Part shown: positions 34,038-44,226 of the stretch, piece after piece
Position numbering within the stretch: the first letter of the stretch is position 1
How the letters are laid out: the number at the start of each line of letters is the position of its first letter
Source: Torymus aiolomorphi
Taxonomy: Eukaryota; Arthropoda; Insecta; Hymenoptera; Torymidae
Direction: 5' to 3'
Length of the DNA stretch: 64,000 nt
Assembly: GCA_036365515.1 (NCBI GenBank)
Contig: CM070876.1
Coordinates: forward strand, 96,605,300 to 96,669,299
Notes under the pieces: generated by a model
Databases searched by the model: none
Seen by the model: the letters and a program-made list of their open reading frames with translations, nothing else
Told to the model about the DNA's origin: nothing
Program-made: the position numbers and the translations under genes

Positions 34038-34486
34038 AACGGAAAAATAAAAAACCAAGGGTTGAAAACACAATAAGTTAGTTATAAGAGGGTCGAATTT
34101 ATTTGATAAATAATTTACTTTTGGAAAATCATTTAAATTATTTGATTAGGTTTGTGTTTCTTAATAATACATTTTTATACTCTTTTTGTAATAATTTTAT
34201 GAATATCATCAGACTTTTCATTTGCTTTATAGTTATCTTTATTATAGTTAGTTTTAGGACTATCTGCAATTTTTGGAGTTAATTCATTACTAGTGGTGGG
34301 GTTAATAACTATATTCGTTTAACTTATGCTTTTGTAACTTCAATATTTACATTATAGGGTACAGGAAAATAAAGTTCAAAGATTAATATTTCTTTCTGTT
34401 ACAGAGCAAAAATATAAACAAATAAAAAAAAAATATTATTTTATTTTGTTAATTCAATAAAACTTCATAAACTCAACAAAGTAAAA

Positions 34487-34900
34487 ATGAGCTTTGTAGT
34501 TTTAATTGTTTTAACTCTGCTGAGTAGAACCTCTGCTCTAATTGGATATGATTGCGGGGCTCGGCAATTGAACGTTACCACACTATCGCTTAAGGATGTG
34601 GGCGAATGCGAGGTGCCTAACTACCAACCCAATGTCACTCAACAGTTCGTCCAATTGCTGCAAATCAACGAGTATGCGTCGACTCATGTCATTCAATGTA
34701 AATTGGAAATACATCGTACCATATATCATTGCGGTAGTTTTTCCCATAACTCTATCGTATTAAATGGGGAAAATGAATACATACAGGACATTTCCAAAGA
34801 TACGTGCGAAATATTACATCATTATGGAACTTATAGTTTGCCAAATACTAAAGTAATAGCAAGTGTAAATAGTACATTACGCACCAAGGGAAGGAAGTAA
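34487..34900 (+). pseudogene. Envelope-like glycoprotein, N-terminal part
   Basis: The ATG at 34487 starts a signal peptide (about residues 1-18, hydrophobic) followed by a Cys-rich ectodomain with several Asn-X-Ser/Thr sites. The sequence style (Cys pattern, LSLKDVGECEVPN, YHCGSFSH) resembles the glycoproteins of chuvirus-like negative-strand RNA viruses, which have been captured by insect LTR retrotransposons more than once; this comes from family knowledge and not from a search. Coding sequence is cut at about 34880 by two palindromic insertions and resumes in the same frame at about 35317. The product would have been a membrane fusion/attachment protein and is not intact here. Confidence 0.6.
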
Positions 34901-34997
34901 GACATCCGAACCCGCGTGTGATATTAACGCCCGAGCCGAAGGCGAGGGCGGTAAACACGCGGGTTGAGATGTTCTACTTCCCTCCCCTGTTGCGTAT
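34880..34997. mobile_element. Short GC-rich palindromic MITE in env
   Basis: ATTACGCACCAAGGGAAGG on the left is mirrored by CCCTCCCCTGTTGCGTATA on the right, and GAACCCGCGTG by CACGCGGGTT. The centre is GC-rich. It contains no gene. It lies next to a second, larger palindrome (35007-35316), and together they interrupt the env frame. Confidence 0.7.
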
Positions 34998-35006
34998 ACT
35001 ATTTTG

Positions 35007-35316
35007 TCATGTATTCCCTGGAGGAAAGTATATTATTGTCTTTTCACCCTGATCTCATGGTCTTAAGTGCCACATAACCTCACTCCTAAAACTGCAAGGC
35101 TTATGCACGTTTCTAATTTTCGGCCCGGCTGGCGCCGCCTGCGTGTTGCAGCCCTCGCTGCCGCTCGGGCCGCAAATCACCTGCAGGTGGCGCTAGTCGG
35201 AAGAAAATTAGAGAAACGTGCATGCGCATCGCAGTTTCTAGGCGTGAGGGAATGTGGCACTTTCGGCCGTGAGAGCAGGGTGGGAAGACAACACTTTCCG
35301 ACAGGGTATGAGACAA
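35007..35316. mobile_element. Second palindromic insertion in env, GC-rich loop
   Basis: Left arm TTTGTCATGTATTCCCTGG to CTAATTTTC, mirrored on the right by GAAAATTAGAGAAACGTGCA to CAGGGTATGAGACAAA. The loop (35115-35200) is strongly GC-rich. Reading frames on both strands through it are by-products of composition. Confidence 0.7.
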
Positions 35317-36925
35317 ACCAAATTCTACCGTTACTCATAGTATTATCCTAGCAGGTTCATTAACTATTGAGGGAAAATGTAGCGGAGCCGGTTACTCTGA
35401 CCCTTATGGTACTTGGGAGAATGTAGTCGTAGAGGGCACTATTAAAATCACGTTGATGGATTACGAATCACCAGTTAGGCTAGATAACAATCATATAAAC
35501 TTGCGCTCAGGAACAGTTTGCTCACTGTCTATAGGTAATTGCCTAGATATAGAGGGTGGATATACCTTCTGGCAAACTATCCCTACTGATTCATGCAAAT
35601 TTAATACATACGGTGTCCTTTATGAGGGTTATGCTAATAAAATGTTTAACCCTGATTTAGGGGGCAATACGCAAATAGTATTTTCTTTGGCCACTCAAGG
35701 GGTTACCTTTGCGTTAACTTCCAGAAACTATGAATCCGTTTGCGGTTACCAAATAATTACTACTGAGCACCCTAAATTAGTTATCTTTGAAACTTCGAAG
35801 GGGAATAGCTTTGCCACTACAGATACTATAAGCGTTACTAATTTAGATATATTCTCTTATGTAAATTCTAAGTTTGTTTATGTTGAGAAGCATATCCGCG
35901 AGCAAATGAGAATTTTGTACCGAGACGTTCTTGTACAAAGATGCAATTTGGAACGTCAAACGATTAAGAATTCATTATCAATAGCTAAGCAATCACCTGA
36001 TGATTTCGCTTTTGATCTTATGAAAGGACCAGGTTATATGAGAGTTTCTGCCGGGGAAGTGGTCCATACAGCGAAATGTGTGTCGGTCGAAGTGAAGGTA
36101 CAGCACGGAAATTATTGCTACACCGAATTGGAGATAACACGTAATAACCAAACCTATTTCCTTACTCCCAGAACACATGGGTTGAAACAGAAAGGCACTC
36201 GAATGCCTTGTAATTCCCTGCTACCATCCTATTACTTTATTGGGAATTCTTGGTATAAGATTTTACCTTCCCCAACGGAGGCCATACCACCAACCATAAT
36301 ACATCCTATGTCCAAACCTACTTGGACATATATCAACCCCGCTGAACTTGCCACTAGTGGTATTTACAATCAGCACGATCTAGATCAACTTCGGGAAAGA
36401 ATTATGTTTCCCATGGAAAAATCAGGACTGTTAAACGACGTCGCTCGTGAAATGAGGGGTCACCCTCTTGACAACGAGGAATCCACCCTCAATAAGCTGT
36501 TGAATGAAAATGCTGTTGAGCAAATCATCAGCTCCACATGGCAGAAGTTCTAGTCACGATTTCTCATTTTTGGTAATGCCAGTGCCGGCTTTCTTGCTTT
36601 AATAATGATCTTTCAGATTGTGAAAGCGATAGTTAATATATTCGTTTACGGTTACACTCTCCATACAGTTTATGATTGGTCAGTCCGATTACTTGGAGCA
36701 CTCTTTGGATCCACTACCCATTTACTCATCCACTTGAGTAATCAATCTCCTACTGAACCTCCTACTGAATTACAAGAGGTTACTGTAATTCCATCTACAT
36801 CCTCAACTAAAGAAGAATTACCTGAACCATCAGCTCCCATTATTACCAATACCCATTATCCGAACTTACGTGGCAATGATCAAGAGATCACAACTCAAAA
36901 ACCTTTCTTCGCACTGGGCACATAA
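35317..36925 (+). pseudogene. Envelope-like glycoprotein, C-terminal part with membrane anchor
   Basis: Coding resumes around 35317 in the same frame as the N-terminal part and runs to an in-frame TAG at 36551-36553. After that stop the same frame continues to 36925 with a strongly hydrophobic segment (about 36570-36700) suited to a transmembrane anchor and a Thr/Pro-rich cytoplasmic-like tail. The Cys-rich ectodomain, glycosylation sites and the shape of the anchor region match the chuvirus-like glycoprotein pattern of the first part. The stop removes the anchor from the predicted product. No canonical furin-type site of errantivirus env is obvious. Family placement is an inference. Confidence 0.6.
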
Positions 36926-37113
36926 TTTTTCTTGTGGATTATCACCCTGGAGTAATCCTTGGAAAATCATTTTTAATATAGTTACCTCCACATTATTAGT
37001 TTTGCTTTAGTTGTAATCGTTCTAGTTCGAAATTGCATTTTTTTTTGTTTGTTTGTACTATTAAGTTACTCAGGGTAACGTTTGCTACGTTTGTTAGTAG
37101 TAGCAACCGTTTT

Positions 37114-37123
37114 AGGAGGGGGG
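37114..37123 (+). promoter_or_regulatory. Polypurine tract of the provirus
   Basis: AGGAGGGGGG directly precedes the 3' LTR start, the position of the plus-strand primer. Confidence 0.75.
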
Positions 37124-38652
37124 TATTACGTCCTGCCGAAAAAATAGTTTTCTTTAAAATAATAAAAATTATTTTATTTCATTATTACATGAATCTCGTA
37201 AACCAATTTCAGAATATAAAAAAAAAATATATATAAGATTCAGTTTTGTAAATAAAACTTGGAATCTTGTTGTAACCTTTAGTATTGTATGTTCCACTTT
37301 CAAAGTATAAAATTTTGACACTTTACTCTTAGTAGTAAGGCAATTATGTTGTAAAATTTTATCTGGCATTTAAAAAGTGAGCTCTTGTATCATTCATTTC
37401 AAACGCAATATTTAAGAAATGCTCACTATTTCCTCGTATCCAACAATCATCGGATTAGATCATTTTAGAATTTGTTCATCTTCAAAAATTTTCTTCGTTT
37501 GGGGTCATAAAAACCCAGGTCAAAAATTTATTACATAAAAATTATTTCATAATTTGTATTAGCTCTGCCTTTTTCAACACTTTCACCAATTAAAAATTAA
37601 TATTTTAGAAAAAAATAAATTTCAAAATAATTTAGTTGTTTATTAATTAAGGTTCATTCAAAAAAATGTATTAGTTATTAACATTTACTATTTTTAACCG
37701 CGTGCTGAATATTCGCAACTCATTAACCAATTCTCTCTCAGAATCCCTGGAAAGGGCAGTGGTCAGAATTTTAAGAACCAATTGGGAGCTGATCAGGTAG
37801 TTTTGAGCATACCCTTTTCTAAAGTTAGGAAGTAGCCTATTTTAGGGTATAAATACGCCTGGCAGGGTCTAGTTCAGGCAGTTGTAGTTGACGGTCCGAC
37901 CCCGTGTGAGCCGCATCTCACCGACGTGTATTTGTTTGTTCGGGTTTTTATTTTAGATTTTCATCTACAATCTCCAAGATTGATCAAAATAATTTCATTT
38001 TAAAAGAGAATTGGTTAAATAAATATAAATTTAAGAAACTTTTAAATAAAGAAATTATCATTAAAATTTAAAGTGCGCAGTGTTTGGTGTTTTTTATTTC
38101 ATTGTCCATTTGTCATTTCGTTTCATTTATTCATCACCAGGGGTAAGCAGAGTACATTCAGCCATCCTTGTAAGTATCAAATAAAAGTAATAATTAGAAA
38201 GATTAGATATTTTCCCAATAAATTTCCTTCAATTTTTCCCTGAGAATCTAACTCGGAAAAAAATCGATCAGATTAAAATTTTATACTAGTGAGTGGCGAT
38301 ATCGAGTACTGACAAATTGTGACCGTTTCGGTATTTATCTCTCATTAGTAAAAACCTTAAAATATTAAATTTTGTATTAAACTATTCAGGGAATATATTA
38401 ATATCAGGTGAGGGTATTACGACAGTTCTGATAAAATATATTCCTTGACAAAAATATGGTTAGATAAAATTTGTATGAAATAATATTGATAATTACGCGA
38501 CGCGCCCTTTTCTGCCCGAAGTCCACCCCATTAGTGTAGGTATCTAGCTCTATCCCGAGCTATTAGGATGAAATAGGCCTAGGCTCAACAGAGTGGAACA
38601 GTTTCATAACGAAACAACAGTTGGAGGTTTATTCCAAAACTCCGACGTAACA
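37124..38652 (+). repeat. 3' LTR of the gypsy provirus (short form)
   Basis: Starts TATTACGTCC (TGTTACGTCC in the 5' LTR) and ends CGACGTAACA. It is collinear with the 5' LTR except for the ~1-kb gap near 37530-37550. It contains the same TATA/initiator block. Confidence 0.9.
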
Positions 38653-39128
38653 CCGTTATCTCAATTTTAATTCACACCATCCATTGAGCAACAAAATAGC
38701 GATTATCTATTGCCTTGTCGATCGAGCAATAAACTTATCTCACCATACATTACATAAAAAAAATATCTCATTTATTAAAAATGTTTTAATATAAAATGAC
38801 TATCCACCTGATTTAAAAGATTTTTACATTAAGAAAAGATTAAAAAAAATTAATTCTGTATTAGATTGCGCACGAAATGGTATGGATGATAATGTAATAA
38901 TCATAAGTTTACCCTTCGTCAAAGAGATAGAAGGTTTTGTAAAACATTTTTTCAAAAGACTTAAGGTTCATGTTGTTTTTAGTATGAAAAATAAACTTAA
39001 CATTATCATAGTTCTAGGCAAAGATAAAAATCTTAAATACAACAATTCTAATGTCATTTATAAAATAGACTGTAGTAATTGTAATGCCTCATATGTCGGG
39101 CAGACTAGTAGACGTCTAACAAGGAAGG
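38653..39128 (+). pseudogene. Penelope-like element, C-terminal part with GIY-YIG-type domain
   Basis: It begins exactly at the provirus edge with a segment translating to RYLNFNSHHPLSNKIAIIY, which is the continuation of the RT fragment at 22585-22960. Two-frame decay follows, then a frame from 38882 leading to NVIYKIDCSNCNASYVGQTS, the GIY-YIG endonuclease signature of Penelope-like elements (CNASYVGQT with a CxxC just before it). It ends at about 39128, where the R-A repeat array starts. The enzyme would nick the target for retrotransposition. It is clearly dead. Confidence 0.8.
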
Positions 39129-39129
39129 T

Positions 39130-40790
39130 ACCCCAACCTGACCTCTCGGATTTCAATAATTTTTGGATCTATTGTAGTATTTTAAAAAGTAAGTAACACG
39201 TATTTTTTTATCTGCTAATTCGTCGATTTAAGGAGTGAAAATTACCCTTAAAGTTTACCTGCAAAAACAGTTTTTTTTGTATACCACCGGAACGAATTTG
39301 AATTTTTTGATGAATCAAACGCCAGATTATTTGTTATAAAAAGACGCTTATATGGACATGAACTTTACGTTAAGGGTTAAGAAATTATTAAAATTTCTGA
39401 AATTGGTTAAAGATTGTACTATTATCAAGTAAACTAATAAACTAAATTCACGCGTTGTTGAATTTTTGAAAAAATTAACTGCAAGGGGTGACTTACCCAA
39501 AAAAAAGTTTTTTTTATATCTTTGGAACGAATTGGAATTTTTTGATGAATCAAACGCCAGTTTATTTGTTATAAAAATACACTTCTATAGGCATGAACAT
39601 TATGCTAAGGGGTTGCAACCCTTATTTTTTATAAGGGTGTGTTTGATTTTTTTAACGTTTATTTTGGTATAGAAATTATTAAAGTTTCTGAAATTGATTA
39701 AGGGCGCTAGACACCTTTTTTCTCTGAAATAAGAAGTCACATTTTAATACATAAATGTAAACTAATTATTTCATACTTTTTACATATAAAAGTGGGTATA
39801 TTTACCTTACCTTAAAACTTTCTCCGATGGGCCTTTTATATGGTCCAGAACCATAGTCATCGATGAAACAAGTTTTTTCACTATCCGTAAGCTTTGAAAT
39901 TTTCCTGTGGATGGATTGACTTCAGATTTGAACTAACTTACTCCTGAATAGTATAATTCTCATATGAGTGTACGGATTTTTGATCTAATGAGAAAAAAAA
40001 ATTGTGCTGTTTTTCAAGTTTTCTTTTTAATTTTTTAAAATTTTTTATATTTTTTCATAATTTTTCTGATGTAAAAATTTTTTCCGACATTTAATCCTAA
40101 ATCCCTACACTCATATGAGAATTATACTATTCAGGAGTAATTTAGTTCAAATCTGGAGTCAATCCATCCACAGGAAAATTTCAAAGCTTACGGATAGTGA
40201 AAAAACTTGTTTCATCGATGACTATGGTTCTGGACCATATAAAAGGCCCATCGGTGAAAGTTTTAAGGTAAGGTAAATATACCCACTTTTATATGTAAAA
40301 AGTATGAAATAATTAGTTTACATTTATGTATTAAAATGTGACTTCTTATTCCAGAGAAAAAAGGTGTCTAGCCCCCTTAAAAGTTGTACTGTTATCAAGT
40401 AAATTAAAAACTGAATTCACGTGTTTTTGAATTTTTGAAGAAATTCATTGCAAGCGGTGACGTATCCCAAAAACCGTTTTTTCAATATCTCGAGAACGAA
40501 TTGGAATGCTTTAATGAAACAAACTTCAGTTTATTTCTTATTAAAAGACGCTCACTTCGACGTGACTTTAATACTAAGGGGTTTCAATTCCTATTTTGGT
40601 AGAGGTTATTGTGACTTCTTAAAAGATTTTTTATCATACAGAAATTGCTGACATATCGCAACTAGAACTCTCCAAATTCAATAATTTTTTTTGTAGTACA
40701 TTAAAAAATGAGTAACAAGTATTTTTTTTATCTGCTAATAAGCACATTTATGGGGTGAAAAATTATTTTAAAAAATCTATTTTTTTAAAC
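39130..40790 (+). repeat. Tandem array of repeat R-A
   Basis: At least three imperfect units of roughly 240-290 bp are visible through the anchor GGAACGAATTTGAATTTTTT (39287), GGAACGAATTGGAATTTTTT (39523) and GAACGAATTGGAATGCTTTA (40493), each followed by GATGAATCAAACGCCAG or a close form. A related opening (TAGTATTTTAAAAAGTAAGT, ATCTGCTAAT) occurs near 39180 and 40700. The array is interrupted by a 675-bp palindromic element. The reading frames inside (39466, 40448) are not genes. Confidence 0.65.
39702..40376. mobile_element. Palindromic TTAA MITE, 675 bp
   Basis: Arms of about 280 bp (39702-39985 and 40092-40376) are near-perfect inverse copies, starting GGGCGCTAGACACC and ending GGTGTCTAGCCCCC. 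TTAA flanks both ends (39698-39701, 40377-40380). The neighbouring repeat unit at 39385-39440 shows the uninterrupted sequence (CTGAAATTGGTTAAAGATTG). It has no coding capacity. TTAA duplication plus G-rich ends suggest mobilisation by a Kolobok or piggyBac transposase. Confidence 0.85.
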
Positions 40791-40912
40791 ACATTTCTTT
40801 CACAAGAACTACAAAATAATCTTATAGAATCAGAAAAAAATATTTCTGTGTATTAAATAAAATTTCCGTTAAATTATTAGGCTGTTTTTACATGTGCAAT
40901 GTAATATAAATA

Positions 40913-42159
40913 TTGGGTACTTGAATTAATTTCCGCCTTTTTTGCGTAGAAAAGGAATATTTATTTTTTGTTATATAATTAATTACATGTCATTCAAAGT
41001 ACTGTCCATCGTTAGCTATCACCATTCCCTATCTGTTGGGTAAAGCATGAATGCCATCACGAAAGAAGCCCTCGTCTTTGGACTGAATCCATTTGTTAAG
41101 CAATTTTTCGATATCTTCGCAAGATTGGAAGTGCTCGTCAGCAAGGCTATGTGCGATCGATCTAAATAAGTGATAATCTGAAGGCGCAATATCTGGTGAA
41201 TACGGCGAGTGTGGTAAGACATCCCAGTAAAGTGCTTCCAATTTTTCCTTAACGGATTTAGCAACATGCGGTCGAGCATTGTCATGCAGGAAAATCACTT
41301 TATCATGTCTTTTAGCCCATTCTGGTCATTTTTCTTTCAGAGCTCGGCTCACACTCATCAATTGTTCTCAATATCGTTCGCCAGTGACTGTTTCACCCGG
41401 TTTTAGAAGTTCATAGTAGACGACACCTTTCTGATCCCACCAAATGCAGAGCATAACCTTTGAACTATGGATGTCACACTTTGGCGTTGATGCTGACGTT
41501 GATGGTAATGGTTCGCCCGATTTAGCCCACACTTTTTTGCGTTTAGTCCTTTTCTTTTGTGTCTTTGAAGAAGCATTTCGCAGGTCATTAAAAGTCTTTC
41601 CACGTCTTTTTCTTTCAATAAATGTGGCACCCAATTTCCTTGTGTATGAATATATCCTATTGAGTTTAACCGTTTATTAACGGTTGATTCGTCAACACTT
41701 AATGATTGCGCCAAGCTTTTCAGCGTTAAAGATGGATCTTGATCCAGTAATGCTTCCAACTCCTCGTCTTCAAACTTTTGGGGCTGGCCAGGACGTTCTT
41801 TGTCTCTCACATCAAAATCACCACTTTTAAATCGTCTAAACCATTCTTTACAAGTAGTTTTAGACAGAGTATGTTCACCGTAAGCCTTTACAAGTAAATG
41901 ATAACTTTCAGCAGCAGATTTCTTCAAATTAAAGCAGAAAAGTAGCGCTTCCCGCAAGTGTTACTTTGTAGGAAAAAAATTTGACATTTACGATGCCATA
42001 AAAAACAATGTTGTATACACCTTGGATTAATAATACCTACTAAATTTTCGAGATTATAGATACTACTTTCATGTGCATAACTGACTGTGTATATGATGTT
42101 GAAATAATAATACTTACGACATCTATACGAAAAGGGCGGAAATTAATTCAAGTACCCAA
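40913..42159 (-). mobile_element. Mariner transposon
   Basis: Terminal inverted repeats start TTGGGTACTTGAATTAATTT at the left and mirror it at the right, with TA on both sides (40911-40912, 42160-42161). Length 1247 bp is typical of a full-length mariner. Confidence 0.9.
41029..41957 (-). pseudogene. Mariner transposase (DD34D), broken
   Basis: The N-terminal frame (41957 to about 41600) has the paired helix-turn-helix region (TCKEWFRRFKSGDFDVRD, ESTVNKRLNSIGYI). A frame change near 41600 leads to the frame ending at about 41368 with CIWWDQKGVVYYELL (first Asp). Stops and a further change at 41300-41370 precede the last frame, FLHDNARPHVAKS (second Asp) and PYSPDIAPSDYHLF (third Asp). There are 34 residues between the second and third Asp, the mariner DD34D signature. 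All three acids are retained, but the frame is lost. It would cut and paste this element. Confidence 0.85.
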
Positions 42160-42239
42160 TATTTTTTTAATTATTCTTATACATGAATTTTATGCTAGTA
42201 ATTATGAATTAAAAAAAGAAAACTGACACATGTTACATC

Positions 42240-42530
42240 GAGGAAAATATTAAATTAACTATAACTACCCCCAAAGTCAACCTCGGGAAGAGATTTTTTT
42301 TTAATATATCTCAATTTCTAATTAATATTTTGCTGCGAGATAAATTGAAAGCTGTTTGTCATTGAAAAATGAGGCTATTTAATGTAGTTTTAGCAGTAGG
42401 GCTGCAACACCTATTTTTATTTAAAAAAGCTACGTTTTGAAACATATTTATATCACAAGAATTGCTATAGTTTAAAAATATTTAGAAAGTTTTAATTCCT
42501 GTTGTTATTTTGTAACATTTTCTTATTCTC
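42240..42530 (+). repeat. Possible very diverged R-A unit
   Basis: CTACCCCCAAAGTCAACC, AATATATCTCAATTTCTAAT and AGGGCTGCAACACCTATTTT follow the order of the R-A motifs (ACTTACCC, ATATCTTTGGAACGAATT, AGGGGTTGCAACCCTTATTT). The similarity is weak. Confidence 0.3.
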
Positions 42531-42639
42531 ATAAATTCCTAACAATCATGAAAGAGGAAAAACATCTAAAAATAGATGAAAGCATAATTTTGGTTAGATA
42601 AAAAAACTAAATGATCAATACCTTTCATTGTCTGTATTT

Positions 42640-42831
42640 TCTTGTATGAAATTTCTACAATAATGGTAATTTTCATAGAAGTGTTTAAAACATAAAGGTT
42701 TCTCGCACCAACCACTGCGTATACGGCAACATTTGTACATCCTAGTACTTTGCAATGAATATTGCAGAAATCTACAAAACTATAATCAACTGGATTTTCA
42801 AATATTTTTGGTTTTTCATCTATATAGCCAC
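42640..42831 (-). pseudogene. Pogo-like transposase copy B, 3' end
   Basis: On the minus strand, translation into 42831 continues directly from the protein that stops at 48926: ...KYSWFK and then SGYIDEKPKIFENPVDYSF. Further on, one frame over, comes GWCEKPLCFKHFYENYHYC, a Cys-x4-Cys-x2-His tail likely to bind zinc. The fragment proves that the 6-kb insertion at 42838-48917 landed inside this gene. Nothing beyond about 42640 is recognisable. Confidence 0.65.
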
Positions 42832-42908
42832 TCTTAAAAGTATACAGACAAGAATATTATAAACATTACATACAAAAAGAAATACAACAAAATAAGAAAA
42901 TAACAAAG

Positions 42909-43985
42909 TGTAACGGGATGGCTAGTGGGGGAAAATCCCAACAAGCCACAGGCCAGCGATGCCTTAGAACACGGTTCCGCGGGTGACAGACTAAAATGAC
43001 TTGCCCGGGGATCTGCTCCTCGAATCCCGAAAACAACGCGAAGATCGCACACGAACTTCGCTTTCCAACTAATTGGATCGCTGAGTGAAAAACGCGCGCT
43101 CGAAGAGTAAAGCGCGCGGCCGTTATACTCAGATATGAAAACGACCGGCGGAGTCGTTTTCCCACGGAGGCGGCGGTATCCGGGAGAAGGACAGGTTGTA
43201 ATGAACAACGCGACGAGTAACTAGATATCATAGTATATTAAAATCACTAATAACTACAAGCACAACGCACGTGCTGATTAGAACAAATGAATTAGTTCGC
43301 GCGCGACCGTTAAGATTCAAACGCGCAAACGATACGGCGCGCGGCGAAGCTGCTAATATCACGCGCGGTGTTAAAATACGGCGGGCTGACATGCACCCGC
43401 ACGTAGACGGCACAGAAAGCTTGCACGGGGCGATTTCCGTGCGAGCCTTTACAATAAACCCGTGAGAGGAGAGTAGAAAACTTACGTTAGGAAGGAGCAA
43501 CCGGTGCACTCGGCTCTCTCGCTCGCTCTCGCTGGCACAGCAGTTGAGCTCTCTTTCTCTCTCTCCCTTACTCGCTGTATTGGGTCGGCAGGTCGGCTGG
43601 CTGCCGGCTCCTCGCTCGCTGTCTCTGTGGCTCACGCGGCTCGGGATCGCTCTCTCTCTCTCTCTGTCTCTCTTGCGTGCGCATACACTATGTGCGGCGC
43701 CTCCACTACACTCGCGGTGTCTAACAAAAAACGATATGACGGCGCGGACAAGTTAACTCACGAGAGACACGGAAGAGATGTTTCACGCGCGATGGCAGAC
43801 ACGAAGATGGCTGCCGTGACTCGCATAAAGCCGTAGCAGCTTCGCGGGTACACGACGGGCATATTACGCGTCTCGAGACCGTTCTAATCCGGTCAGGATG
43901 CTCGCGCGCTCGCGCCCCCGGTGAGCATGCCTGCTTGGTGCGGGTAATTCGAATCTCGAATTACCTACCTCGCGCACGCGTTACA
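42909..43985 (-). repeat. 3' LTR of the deleted gypsy element
   Basis: Collinear and highly similar to 46764-47841. On the minus strand it starts TGTAACGCGTGCGCGAGG directly after the G-rich tract at 43986-43996. It contains (TC)n-rich and GC-rich blocks. Reading frames within it (for example 43228-43836) occur in both LTRs and look compositional. Confidence 0.9.
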
Positions 43986-43996
43986 CCCCCCCGCCA
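43986..43996 (-). promoter_or_regulatory. Polypurine tract of the deleted gypsy element
   Basis: On the minus strand GGCGGGGGGG lies immediately before the 3' LTR, as expected for the plus-strand primer. Confidence 0.75.
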
Positions 43997-44226
43997 AACG
44001 CTGCTTAGAGGACCGCAAGCAGCTCTGCCATCTATGGCCGCCGTCGTACCTGAAAATAAGGTTAATTCGGTGGAGCCTTTCGGGAAGGAATTTGGGACAA
44101 GGGAAGTATAAGAAGCGGAGTCACCCATTAAATTTTTTTTTTTATTTTTATTAAAAAAAAATAAAAAAAACAAAAGAAAACAAAGGGGCCTATTTGGGGC
44201 TTCACCCTTCTTCAATTGGCCCGGGA

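Larger units (their letters stand above)
22961..38652 (+). mobile_element. Env-bearing Ty3/gypsy provirus, defective
   Basis: Order: 40 bp of 3'-internal sequence, 5' LTR (23001-25525), long leader, gag, protease, protease-RT-RNase H, integrase, env, polypurine tract and 3' LTR (37124-38652). LTR ends are TGTTACG...CGTAACA (the right copy starts TATTACG). Pol domain order is that of Ty3/gypsy, with an errantivirus-like three-gene plan, but the env resembles chuvirus-type glycoproteins. The provirus splits a Penelope-like element. I find no target duplication, because the left side has a small deletion. Frameshifts in gag, pol and integrase, a stop in env, an RT active-site change and three foreign insertions make it non-functional. 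Confidence 0.85.

Noticed and set aside
35067..35351. 94-residue frame and its antisense partner
   Set aside because: They lie within a palindromic insertion with a GC-rich loop and have no protein character.
43228..43836. Ser/Arg-rich frames in the GC-rich repeat
   Set aside because: They lie in an LTR, occur in both copies and on both strands, and have no recognisable motif.
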